DNA from: Streptomyces polyasparticus
Lineage (GTDB): Bacteria > Actinomycetota > Actinomycetes > Streptomycetales > Streptomycetaceae
Assembly: GCF_014493765.1 (NCBI RefSeq)
Contig: NZ_JACTVJ010000005.1
Location: 124,001 to 188,000 of the forward strand
Reading direction: 5' to 3'
Length of the DNA stretch: 64,000 bases
Positions 51,344 through 60,067 of the stretch are shown here, piece after piece. The notes beneath the pieces are model-generated. The model saw nothing but the letters and a program-made list of their open reading frames with translations. It ran no database searches and was not told where the DNA came from. The position numbers and the translations under genes are program-made. Numbering within the stretch: the stretch's first letter is position 1; each line of letters begins with the position of its first letter.

Positions 51344-53614
51344 TCAGCGGTCGACCAGCCGTGGCCGCGGGGCTTCGCCCGTGGTTTCCGCGTCGGTGCC
51401 GTCGGTGCCGTCGGCGCCGACCGGGCCGCGGGGAAGCATCCCGTCCAGCCACTTGGGCAGCCACCAGTTGGTCCGGCCGAGGAGTGTCATGGTCGCCGGT
51501 ACAAGGACCATGCGGACGACCGTGGCGTCGATGAAGATCGCGGTGGCCAGGCCGAGTCCGAACATCTTGGTGGAGGGGTCGTCGGCTACGGCGAAGGACA
51601 GGAAGACCGCCACCATGATGAGGGCGGCCGAGGTGATGATCCGGGCGGTGCGTGAGATGCCCTCGACGATCGCCGTGCCGTTGTCGCCGGTGCGCAGGTA
51701 CTCCTCGCGTACGCGGGAGAGGAGGAACACCTCGTAGTCCATCGAGAGGCCGAACAGGATGGCGAAGAGGAACATCGGGATGAACGACACGATGGGAACC
51801 GTCGCTTCAAGACCGATGAGTGCGCCTCCCCAGCCCCACTGGAAGACCGCGACCATGATGCCGTAGGCCGCGCCGATGCTCAGCAGGTTGAGGAGTACCG
51901 CCTTGAGCGGTACGAGTACCGAGCGGAAGACCAGCATCAGCAGCAGGAACGACATGGCAAGGACGGCGGCGACGAACAACGGCAGGCGTTCGCTGGTGCG
52001 TTGGCCGACATCGGACAGGCTCGCGGCGGCGCCGCCGACGTGGGCCCTGGCCTGGCCGTCCCCGATCGCCGTGGGCAGCACGTCGGTGCGCAGCCGGGCG
52101 ATGGTGTCGGCCGTGGCCTTGTCCTGAGGGCTGGTGGTCGGGAACACCACGAGGGTGGCGATGCCGGTGGCCCGATCGATCTGCGTCGGTGCGACGGTTG
52201 CGATGCCCGGATCTCCCGCGACCGCCTTGACGAGTCGGTCCACCACTCCCGGATCGCCGGTGGGGTCCGCGGCGATGACGAGCGGACCGTTGGTGCCCGG
52301 GCCGAACCCCTCGGCGACGAGGTCGTAGGCGCGGCGTTCGGTGCGGCTCTGCGGCAGTGACCCGTCGTCGGGCAGGCCGACGCGCAGGCCGAGCACGGGC
52401 AGCGTCGCGGCCAGCAGCAGCCCCGCCGCGCCGATCGCGTACAGCACCGGGTGCCGATTGACGTGCCCGATCCAGCGACGCCACCCGGCGGGGCCCGCCG
52501 ACAGGTCCCGCGGCCGTGCGAGCCGGCCCGGCTTCCTGGCCCGCAGAGCCCGGCCGATCCGGCCGGCCCGGGCCAGGCGCGGGCCCGCCGCGCCGAGGAA
52601 GGCGGGAAGGAGCGTCACCGACGCGAGCACCATGATCAGGACGACGATCGAGACGGCGAGCCCGCCCACCGTCATGAACGGCACGTTCGCGACCGCCAGG
52701 CCCAGGATCGACACGACGACGGTGCCGCCGGCGAAGACCACCGGCCGCCCCGCCGTGGCCACCGCTCGTCCGGCCGCCGCCTGCGGACCGAGTCCGCACG
52801 CGAGGTACTCCCGATGCCTGGCGAGCACGAACAGCGCGTAGTCGATGCCCACTCCGAGCCCGACCATGCTGCCCAGGACCGGTGCGAAGGTGGGGACCTC
52901 CGTCACCCCCGCAAGGACCGTCATCGTGGCGACTCCGATGGTCAGCCCGAAGACCGCCATGCCGATCGGCAGCGCGGCGGCGACGAGCGAACCGAACGCC
53001 AGGAACAGGATCGTGGCCGCGGCGAGGAGGCCGATCAGTTCGCTCGCGCCGCCTTCTGCGCCGGAGAAGGCGTAGAAGAGGTTCCCGCCCATCTCGATGC
53101 GCAGGGGCAGTTCGGCGCGCAGCCGGTCGCCGAGACCGACAAGGGCGTCGAGGTCTTCGGCCGACAACTCGCTCTGGTCGGGGTACTGCACCCGCACGAC
53201 CGCGATCCGCCCGTCGGCCGACACGAGCCCGGCGCGCACGGCGGCGTCCCCGCCCGTGACGAGCGCACCCGCCGGGTCGCTCGTACCGAGCACATGCGGC
53301 AGGGTCTTCACCTCGGCCCGCAGCCGCGTGAGGGCGGTGCGCGCGCCGTTGTCGTCGAAGAACGTCGCACCCGCCTCGAGGGGGGTGACGACCACTTGGG
53401 CGGTCATGCCCTCCTGGCCGGTGCCGGCCCGCTCGATCAGTTCCGCTGCCCGCTGGGAGTCAAGGCCCGGAGCGGTCATGGAGTCCGCGGTCCGCCCGCC
53501 GAAGGCGACGGCGGCCGATACGGCGAGCGTGGCGGCGATCAGCCATGCCGCGATCACCCGCCAGGGATGGCGCGCAGCGCTTGTGCCCAAGCGGAACAGG
53601 GCTTTCGAGAGCAT
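51344..53614 (-). CDS. MMPL-family RND transporter
   Basis: 756 aa from ATG 53614 with GGAGG nine bases upstream. Typical MMPL layout: helix 1 (WRVIAAWLIAATLAVSAAVAFGG), a periplasmic loop of ~150 residues, five helices including GLGVGIDYALFVLARHRE (the functional GxxxDY motif), a cytoplasmic Arg-rich linker, a second half with loop, and LFGLSMDYEVFLLSRVREEY. Exports lipids or small hydrophobic compounds using proton flow. Divergent from the second kinase-regulator pair, 175 bp away, which likely controls it. Confidence 0.92.
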   Translation of the reverse strand: MLSKALFRLGTSAARHPWRVIAAWLIAATLAVSAAVAFGGRTADSMTAPGLDSQRAAELIERAGTGQEGMTAQVVVTPLEAGATFFDDNGARTALTRLRAEVKTLPHVLGTSDPAGALVTGGDAAVRAGLVSADGRIAVVRVQYPDQSELSAEDLDALVGLGDRLRAELPLRIEMGGNLFYAFSGAEGGASELIGLLAAATILFLAFGSLVAAALPIGMAVFGLTIGVATMTVLAGVTEVPTFAPVLGSMVGLGVGIDYALFVLARHREYLACGLGPQAAAGRAVATAGRPVVFAGGTVVVSILGLAVANVPFMTVGGLAVSIVVLIMVLASVTLLPAFLGAAGPRLARAGRIGRALRARKPGRLARPRDLSAGPAGWRRWIGHVNRHPVLYAIGAAGLLLAATLPVLGLRVGLPDDGSLPQSRTERRAYDLVAEGFGPGTNGPLVIAADPTGDPGVVDRLVKAVAGDPGIATVAPTQIDRATGIATLVVFPTTSPQDKATADTIARLRTDVLPTAIGDGQARAHVGGAAASLSDVGQRTSERLPLFVAAVLAMSFLLLMLVFRSVLVPLKAVLLNLLSIGAAYGIMVAVFQWGWGGALIGLEATVPIVSFIPMFLFAILFGLSMDYEVFLLSRVREEYLRTGDNGTAIVEGISRTARIITSAALIMVAVFLSFAVADDPSTKMFGLGLATAIFIDATVVRMVLVPATMTLLGRTNWWLPKWLDGMLPRGPVGADGTDGTDAETTGEAPRPRLVDR

Positions 53615-53789
53615 CGGGTCCTCCAACCACCTCGTCGGCCGTCGTTGTACGGCCGACCGTGCCGAGGCTCCTCGCCACGGCGCTTTGCGGCATCGGCCCG
53701 CGAGCCGCCAACTCGTCGGCCCGGAGACGGAGTTGCGACCAGTCCTTTCGGCCGATGCGCGCCACGCCGCGGCCCCTACGCTGAGAACC

Positions 53790-54962
53790 GTGCTCCGACA
53801 CGACCTGCGCACCCTGTGGACCGAACCCCGGCCGCCCGGCGCGCCCGCCCGGGTGCGGCGGGACTGGGCGCTGCTCGCCGCGGGCCTCGCCGGTGTGGCG
53901 CTTGAGGCCGGCCTGCGCGAGCACGTCGTGTGGCGGCCGGTGGCGGTGGTGTTCGCCGTATGGCTGTGGCTGCTGCCCCTGTGGCGCCGGACCCGCCCGC
54001 TGGCGACGGTGACGCTGGCGTTCGGCTCGGTGGGCCTGCTTGCGGTGGCCTCGTTCGTCGCCGGGCAGGGCGAGCCCGTCGGCCTGTACACCGGCGCGGT
54101 CGTGCTCGTGCTGGTGTACGCGCTGCCCCGGTGGGGATCGGGACGCGAGATCATGCTGGGCGGCGGGGTGGTCGTCGCGGTCGGCACGCTGTGTGTCGCC
54201 ATCGACGGGACCCCGGTGGTCGAAAAGGTCGTGGGCCTCGTCTTCCTGCTGCTGCCCGGCGTGCTCGGGGCCGCCGTGCGGTTCCGGATGACCGCGCGCG
54301 AGCGGCAGTTGGAGCAGGTGCGCTCCCGCGAGCGCGAGCAGCTCGCCCGCGAACTGCACGACACGGTGGCCCACCATGTGTCGGCCATGGTGATCATCGC
54401 GCAGGCGGGCCGCGTGCTCGCGGGCGCCGACCCGTCCGCCGCCGTCGCGGCCCTTGAGGGGGTCGAGGAGGAAGGGGCGCGCACGCTGGAGGAGATGCGC
54501 GCCATGGTCGCCACGCTGCGCGACCGCGGGGTCGGCGCCGAGCTGGCGCCCCCTGCCGGAGTCGCGGATCTGGAGCGCCTGGTGCGCACCCCGGGTGGTC
54601 GGCTCAGCGTCGACCTGGACCTCGACGGCGAACTGGACGCGCTGCCCCCGGCCGTGGACGCGGCCGTCTACCGGATCGTGCAGGAGTCGGTGACCAACGC
54701 GCTGCGCCATGCGGTCGACGCGACCGAGCTCGCCGTCCGGGTCGCCGCGGAACGGCACACGGTACGGGTGAGCGTGCGCGACAACGGCCGGCGCCCCGGC
54801 CGTGGTCGCGACGGATACGGACTTACCGGACTGCGCGAACGCGCGACCCTGCTCGGCGGCACACTACGAGCCGGCCCGGGTACCGACCGGGGCTGGCATG
54901 TCGAAGCCGAACTGCCGAGAGCCAGGAGCGAGAACGGTGTCCATACGCGTCCTCGTCGCTGA
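53790..54962 (+). CDS. Sensor histidine kinase (HisKA_3 type)
   Basis: 390 aa from GTG 53790. Five to six short-loop membrane helices in residues ~25-165 (WALLAAGLAGVALEAG; VFAVWLWLLPLW; LVLVYALP; VVGLVFLLLPGVLGAA), no large sensor loop, then RELHDTVAHHVSAMVIIAQAGR with the phospho-His and an HATPase_c domain (YRIVQESVTNALRHA; YGLTGLRERATLLGG). It resembles DesK-type intramembrane sensors. Overlaps the regulator start by 26 bp. Probably senses membrane stress or substrate and controls the divergent MMPL gene. Confidence 0.9.
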   Translation: MLRHDLRTLWTEPRPPGAPARVRRDWALLAAGLAGVALEAGLREHVVWRPVAVVFAVWLWLLPLWRRTRPLATVTLAFGSVGLLAVASFVAGQGEPVGLYTGAVVLVLVYALPRWGSGREIMLGGGVVVAVGTLCVAIDGTPVVEKVVGLVFLLLPGVLGAAVRFRMTARERQLEQVRSREREQLARELHDTVAHHVSAMVIIAQAGRVLAGADPSAAVAALEGVEEEGARTLEEMRAMVATLRDRGVGAELAPPAGVADLERLVRTPGGRLSVDLDLDGELDALPPAVDAAVYRIVQESVTNALRHAVDATELAVRVAAERHTVRVSVRDNGRRPGRGRDGYGLTGLRERATLLGGTLRAGPGTDRGWHVEAELPRARSENGVHTRPRR

Positions 54963-55599
54963 CGACCAGGCGATCATCCGCAACGGGTTGCGGATCATGC
55001 TGAACGCCCAGCCCGGCATCGAGGTGGTCGCCGAGGCCGACGACGGGCGGGAAGCGGTACGTCTGGCCCGTGAACTACGCCCCGACGTCTGCCTGTTCGA
55101 CATCCGTATGCCCGTATGCGACGGGCTCGAGGCCACCCGGCTCGTCGCAGGACCGGGCGTCGCCGACCCGCTGGCCGTGGTCGTCATCACCACGTTCGAC
55201 CTCGACGAGTACGTCTACGGCGCACTGCGGGCCGGCGCCCGCGGATTCCTCCTCAAGGACACGGGCCCTGACCTCCTGGCGCAGGCCGTACGGTCGGCGT
55301 CCGACGGTGAGGCACTCATCGCGCCCAGCGTCACCGTGCGTCTGCTCCGGGCTTTCGCGGACCTGCCCGCCGGCCGGCCCGTGACCCAGCCGGTCGCCCC
55401 CGTCACCGCTCGCGAGGAGCAGGTGCTCCTCGCGGTCGCCCGCGGGCTGACCAACACCGAGATCGCCGACGCACTGCACATCAGCCTCAGCACGGTGAAG
55501 ACGCATCTGGCGAGCCTGATGGCCAAACTCGGCGCCCGCAACCGGGTCGAGATCGCGATGTGGGCCTACGAAACGCGCCGTATCCTCCCCGGAACCTGA
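54937..55599 (+). CDS. LuxR/NarL-family response regulator
   Basis: 220 aa from GTG 54937 (AGGAG eight bases upstream, inside the kinase gene). REC domain: VLVADDQ, phospho-Asp in VCLFDIRMPVCDG, VVITTFD, FLLKD. HTH: VTAREEQVLLAVARGLTNTEIADALHISLSTVKTHLASLM. Close relative of the regulator ending at 51326, as the two modules are built alike. Confidence 0.92.
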   Translation: MSIRVLVADDQAIIRNGLRIMLNAQPGIEVVAEADDGREAVRLARELRPDVCLFDIRMPVCDGLEATRLVAGPGVADPLAVVVITTFDLDEYVYGALRAGARGFLLKDTGPDLLAQAVRSASDGEALIAPSVTVRLLRAFADLPAGRPVTQPVAPVTAREEQVLLAVARGLTNTEIADALHISLSTVKTHLASLMAKLGARNRVEIAMWAYETRRILPGT

Positions 55600-55681
55600 G
55601 CAGGCTGCCGGGCCGTGTCCCCTGCCCGGTCGGTGCCCGCCGGACGCGGGCGGTGGGGCAGACTTCGGGCGGGAGGAACGA

Positions 55682-56659
55682 ATGGAGAGCATCACCAAGA
55701 ACCGGCAGTCCGCCGCGGCGCTTCGCGCCATGGTCGCCCGTGCCTACGGCCCGGACGAGGTGTGCGACGGGGAGGACTGGGCCGGCGAGCTGGGCAACGG
55801 CTGTTTCAACGTGGTCTACCGGATCCGGCTGCGCTCCGGCACGCAGGCCGTTCTCAAGATCGCACCGCCGCCGGACGTCGAGGTCCTGACGTACGAGCGA
55901 GGAGCCATGGCGACCGAGCTTGCGGCGCTCCGGCTGGTACGGGAGCACACGAAGGTGCCCGTGCCCGAGGTCGAGTTCGCCGACCGGAGCCAAGAGGTGT
56001 GCGATGCCGCCTACTTCTTCATGTCGTACGTGGACGGCGACGACCTCCACACCCTCAGGGACACCCTCACCGACGCGGAGAAGGAGGCCTACGACGAGCG
56101 GCTGGGCGCGATCACCCGTGAGCTCAACTCCATCCCCGGCCCGGCCTTCGGACCGCTGACGGGCCCGGGGACGCGCACATGGCGCCCGGCCTTCCTGCGG
56201 ATGGTCGACGAACTCCTGCGCGACGGCGAGCGCCGCGGCATCGCACTCCCCTGCGGCTACGACCTGATCCGCGGCCTCGTGGCCGCCCACGCCGACGCGC
56301 TGGACGAGGTGACCGAACCCCGGTTCGTCGAATGGGACCTGTGGTCCGGCAACTGCATGGTGCGCGACGGCCGGGTCGTCGCGATCGTCGACCACGAGCG
56401 GGCGTTCTACGGCGACCCGCTGATGGAGTTCGGTTTCGCCGGGTGCGAGTCGAGCGCCTTCGGGGACTCCACGGCCTTCCTGCGCGGGTACGGCCACCCG
56501 CCGCTGACCGAGCCCGAGCGGATCCGACGGCGCCTGTACAACCTTCATCTCGCGCTGGTCCTGTGCATCGAGACCACCTACCGTGCCTACAGCGACGACG
56601 GGCACTACGACTGGGCGTGCGGGCATCTGCGGGAGACGGTGGCACTGCTCGGCGGGTGA
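55682..56659 (+). CDS. APH-fold phosphotransferase
   Basis: 325 aa. The kinase-like fold of aminoglycoside/choline phosphotransferases: glycine-rich GNGCFNVVYRI, Lys in AVLKIAPP, catalytic loop FVEWDLWSGNCMV, and metal Asp in AIVDHERAFYGDPLMEF. The usual HxDxxxxN is WxD-type here: the His position reads Glu (E-W-D-L-W-S-G-N), while the Asp and Asn are kept. Cytoplasmic, single gene with a terminator behind it. May phosphorylate an antibiotic, sugar or choline-like compound; no evidence chooses among them. Confidence 0.8.
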   Translation: MESITKNRQSAAALRAMVARAYGPDEVCDGEDWAGELGNGCFNVVYRIRLRSGTQAVLKIAPPPDVEVLTYERGAMATELAALRLVREHTKVPVPEVEFADRSQEVCDAAYFFMSYVDGDDLHTLRDTLTDAEKEAYDERLGAITRELNSIPGPAFGPLTGPGTRTWRPAFLRMVDELLRDGERRGIALPCGYDLIRGLVAAHADALDEVTEPRFVEWDLWSGNCMVRDGRVVAIVDHERAFYGDPLMEFGFAGCESSAFGDSTAFLRGYGHPPLTEPERIRRRLYNLHLALVLCIETTYRAYSDDGHYDWACGHLRETVALLGG

Positions 56660-56668
56660 GCACCCGCG

Positions 56669-56696
56669 GGGGGCGTTCCCGATACGGAACGCCCCC
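56669..56696. terminator. Bidirectional hairpin terminator
   Basis: GGGGGCGTTCC (56669-56679) and GGAACGCCCCC (56686-56696), perfect 11-bp stem, six-base loop, between the phosphotransferase and GH101 stops. Confidence 0.85.
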
Positions 56697-56712
56697 GACG
56701 ACGGCCCTTTGC

Positions 56713-59700
56713 CTACAGCTCCGTCACCTCGAACGCGTCGAGCACGAACTCCGCCACCCCGTCGTCCCCGACCTTCCGCAGGCCCACCCAGGCCTCGCCC
56801 GAGGAGGGCGCGGTGAACTCGTAGGAAAGGACCGTGGGTTCGACGGCGACCGGCAGCGGCTGCCGCGACAGCTCCCGCTCGCCGGGCGCGTCCACCGCGG
56901 TGATCCAGGCGTACTGGCCCGCCGTCTCGTTCTCGTACCGGAACGTCACGCGGTACGTCTTCCCCGGCTCGAAGCGGCAGGTGTGCTGCACCGTGCGGTA
57001 CACCAACCCCCCGTTCTCACCACGGGACTTGAGCGACTCCGAGCCGTCGATGACGTCGTCGATCGCCTTGCCGTTCCAGCCCCGCTGGGTGAAGGGCGCG
57101 TGCCGCTGGGCGATATGCGTGCGCGGGTCGGTCGCGCCGCCGGAGTCGCCCTTGACGAAGGGGCCCCAGCCCTGCGGCACCGACTCGAAGTCCTCGTACA
57201 CGACCGTGCCCGCCTTCACGGAGGGCCGCGCGGCGACGATACGGACGTTGTCGAAGCGGACCCGTGCGCGGCCCGCGGCGGCGCGCAGCGCGAGGTCGAC
57301 GGGGCCGCCGCCCTCGGGAACGGTGAAGTACGTGAACATGCGCTGGAAGCGGGTGCCGTGCTTGCGGTCCGCGGCGACGTAGTTGCCCGCGGTGGACGAG
57401 GCGGTCCAGTTCGAGGCGACCACGCCGTCGGCGGTCCGTATCTCCAGGGACGCCTTGCGGGTCTCCCCCGGCTTCTCGCCGACCTCGACCTGTACGGAGG
57501 CCGCGTACGTACCGGGGGCGAGCCGGGACACGCGCTGGCCGACGGCGGCCGCGCCGCCCGCGCCGATCACCAGCTCGTAGTCGCCGAGCGCGCTGAGCTG
57601 GACGGAGGCGGGCCCGGATACCGTCCAGCCCTTCAGGGAACCGGAGTTGAAGCCGGGGTCGTGCAGCGGCGTGTGCTGGCCCCAGTCCGGGTCGCCGGCC
57701 GCGGGGACCCGGCTGCGGTAGACCACGTAGGGCTGGCCGGCGGCCGCCTTGACGGTGATCCGGCCGTCGCGGACCGCGAGGTCGCAGACGTGCACGCGCC
57801 CCTGGTCGGTGAGCTTGTAGAGCGCCACCGAGCCGGCGCCCGCCCAGCCGCGCGGCAGCTGCCAGGTGCTGGTGCCCGCCTTCGCGGAGTAGTGGTAGAG
57901 CTTCGGCGGGTCGGTGGCCTTTCGGGGCTCCCAGGGCAGGAGGTAACGGCCGTCCTCGTAGACGACCCTGCCGTCGGTGCGGATGACGCGCTTGCCGCCC
58001 TCGTCCGAGACGGAGGTGCCGGTCGGGCCGAAGAAGGTGATCTCGTGCGCGGACCAGGACTTGATCGGGTACGCCTGCAGATACTTGGCGGGCAGCGACT
58101 CGGTCCAGATCAGGTCGTAGAAGGTCTTCCAGTCGGTCTTGCCGACCCAGCCCTCGAAGTTGCCGGTGCGCGGAATGCCGAGCAGCGTGGGCCACTTGTC
58201 GGCGAAGACGTCCTTCTGGTGGTTGCGGATGAATCGGATCAGCTGGGAGTTGATGCCGCGTGAGGTGTCGGGTCCGTAGTCGGTCTCGGTGGCCCAGTGC
58301 GCCCAGATCGCGGAGCGCTCCAGACCGTGGCCCCACTCGGTCGTGACGATCCAGCCCTGCTCGCGCAGGGCGCGCTGGAGCCGGTCGGAGGTCCAGCCGG
58401 ACTCGCGGAACACGTCGATGTAGAGCATGTTGAGGGCCGAGTCGGTCTCGGCGCGCAGATCGGCGAACCGCTTGACGATGTCACCGGAGACGAGGTCGCG
58501 GCGCTGGTCGATGCGGTAGCTCTGGTCGAGCCAGTCCCACTGCTCGTTGGTCTTGTCGACGAGCGTCTCGGAGAAGGCGTTGGCGACCGGGTAGGACTCG
58601 GTGGCGTTCACATGCACACCGAAGTCGCTGCCCCACTTCTTCCCTTCCCTGACCAGGGTGTTGAGGTCGTCGAGGCCGCCGGCGCGCTTGTTGTGGTTGC
58701 CCGCGTAGTCGGGGTGCGCGGAGTCGTGGCCCTCGGACTGGTAGCCCTTGAGGAGCGTGTACTGCCGCAGGCCGTCGGTGGCGAGCGAGATCCGCTTCAC
58801 GTGGTCGAGGGTCAGCAGGAACGGATTGGTGGCCTGCGAGGCGAAGTTGAACGGGATGTGCGGGACGACCCGCAGATGCTGCTCGTCGGCGCCGAGCGGC
58901 GTGACCATGATGTCGCGGTACGCGATGGCCGCGTCCTGCCAGTCGACCTTGCCGTCCCCGTTGCGGTCGCCGGTGACGACGACCGTGGCGTACGGCAGCG
59001 GTTCGGTGGCGTCGACGGGTGCGGTCGCGGCCCGGTGGGTCCACTGGCCGGCGGCGAGGCGCGCCTCGACTCGCGCATCGGTCCTGACGGTCGTACGCCA
59101 AAGGCGGCCGTTCTCCCAGGTCGTTCCGGAGGCCGAATCGGGCTTGTCCCAGACCGTGTTGGTCTCGATCGCGCCGCCGAGACTGTCATGGGCGACGACC
59201 GCGTACGCGCAGCCGACGGCGGCCTCGGCGGGGGTGTCCGGGGTGACCGTGACGAGCGTGTCCCCGCTCTTGGCCTTGTCCAGCTGGATCCTGGCGGCGA
59301 GGAGGGCGGCGCCGGGCTGGTCGCTGCGTACGGAGAGGAAGGCGAGGGACGGGATCTGCAGGGTGCCCACGCGCAGCGCGTCCGTGTCGGAGATCTCGGT
59401 GATGCGCCAGCGGACCTTGCGTCCCTCGACGGCGATCTCCGCCGTGATCCGCGTACCGCCGGTGAAGGCGAGGGTGTACGTGATGCGGTCGTCCGCGGGC
59501 TGCGAGGTCACCTCGGGGGTGTGCGCCGCGCCGTTGACCAGGACCGAGGTGACGGGGTCCGGCTGGCCGTGCAGGACGGCGCCCGAGGCGCGGTCGGTGT
59601 AGCGGACGATCCGCGGGAACGCGGTGTCGACCAGGACGTCGAGGCCGGCCGAGCGCAGGGTCGTCTCGCCGGCGGCGCGCGGTCCCGCGGCGGCGATGCC

Positions 59701-59793
59701 CGGCAGGCCGAGCGTGAGAGCGGCCCCTGCGGCGGCCGTACCTGCCACGATCGCCCTGCGGCTCGGTCCATGGATCTCTTGCGACGGCAGCAC
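56713..59793 (-). CDS. Secreted GH101 endo-alpha-N-acetylgalactosaminidase
   Basis: 1026 aa from GTG 59793 (GAAGGGG six bases upstream). Twin-arginine-type signal (PSRRAIVAGTAAAGAALTLG). Beta-sandwich N-domain, then the GH101 barrel: a dockerin-like Ca motif GDRNGDGKVDWQDAAIAYRD, HIPFNFASQATNPFL, YLLKGYQSEGHDS-like core, nucleophile Asp in NMLYIDVFRESG (~458), acid/base candidate Glu in TTEWGHGLE (~484). Two galactose-binding-like sandwich domains end it. The family removes Gal-beta1,3-GalNAc from O-glycoproteins (mucins), so the strain could feed on host or soil glycoproteins. Divergent from the phytase, 275 bp away. Confidence 0.88.
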   Translation of the reverse strand: MLPSQEIHGPSRRAIVAGTAAAGAALTLGLPGIAAAGPRAAGETTLRSAGLDVLVDTAFPRIVRYTDRASGAVLHGQPDPVTSVLVNGAAHTPEVTSQPADDRITYTLAFTGGTRITAEIAVEGRKVRWRITEISDTDALRVGTLQIPSLAFLSVRSDQPGAALLAARIQLDKAKSGDTLVTVTPDTPAEAAVGCAYAVVAHDSLGGAIETNTVWDKPDSASGTTWENGRLWRTTVRTDARVEARLAAGQWTHRAATAPVDATEPLPYATVVVTGDRNGDGKVDWQDAAIAYRDIMVTPLGADEQHLRVVPHIPFNFASQATNPFLLTLDHVKRISLATDGLRQYTLLKGYQSEGHDSAHPDYAGNHNKRAGGLDDLNTLVREGKKWGSDFGVHVNATESYPVANAFSETLVDKTNEQWDWLDQSYRIDQRRDLVSGDIVKRFADLRAETDSALNMLYIDVFRESGWTSDRLQRALREQGWIVTTEWGHGLERSAIWAHWATETDYGPDTSRGINSQLIRFIRNHQKDVFADKWPTLLGIPRTGNFEGWVGKTDWKTFYDLIWTESLPAKYLQAYPIKSWSAHEITFFGPTGTSVSDEGGKRVIRTDGRVVYEDGRYLLPWEPRKATDPPKLYHYSAKAGTSTWQLPRGWAGAGSVALYKLTDQGRVHVCDLAVRDGRITVKAAAGQPYVVYRSRVPAAGDPDWGQHTPLHDPGFNSGSLKGWTVSGPASVQLSALGDYELVIGAGGAAAVGQRVSRLAPGTYAASVQVEVGEKPGETRKASLEIRTADGVVASNWTASSTAGNYVAADRKHGTRFQRMFTYFTVPEGGGPVDLALRAAAGRARVRFDNVRIVAARPSVKAGTVVYEDFESVPQGWGPFVKGDSGGATDPRTHIAQRHAPFTQRGWNGKAIDDVIDGSESLKSRGENGGLVYRTVQHTCRFEPGKTYRVTFRYENETAGQYAWITAVDAPGERELSRQPLPVAVEPTVLSYEFTAPSSGEAWVGLRKVGDDGVAEFVLDAFEVTEL

Positions 59794-60067
59794 TGCGCAC
59801 CCCTTCGTCCGACCGGTTCCGTGGCCGCCACGATGCTGGTTGCGAGGCCCCCGGGCCCATGGACAAAGGTGGGGCCGGTGTTGGACTTGTGGAGCGGGGG
59901 TTGGACTTTCCGCACTCAACTCGACGTGAATCCGGGCACGTTGAATTCACCTCCCGGACGGTTCGAAGCCACGTCCGGCCCCCTTGGCCCTCACAGCAAG
60001 ATCACACGATGCTCTCGCCGTGTCCCTGACACGTGCTGCCGTGTTCCCGACATGAAGGAGCCCCGAC

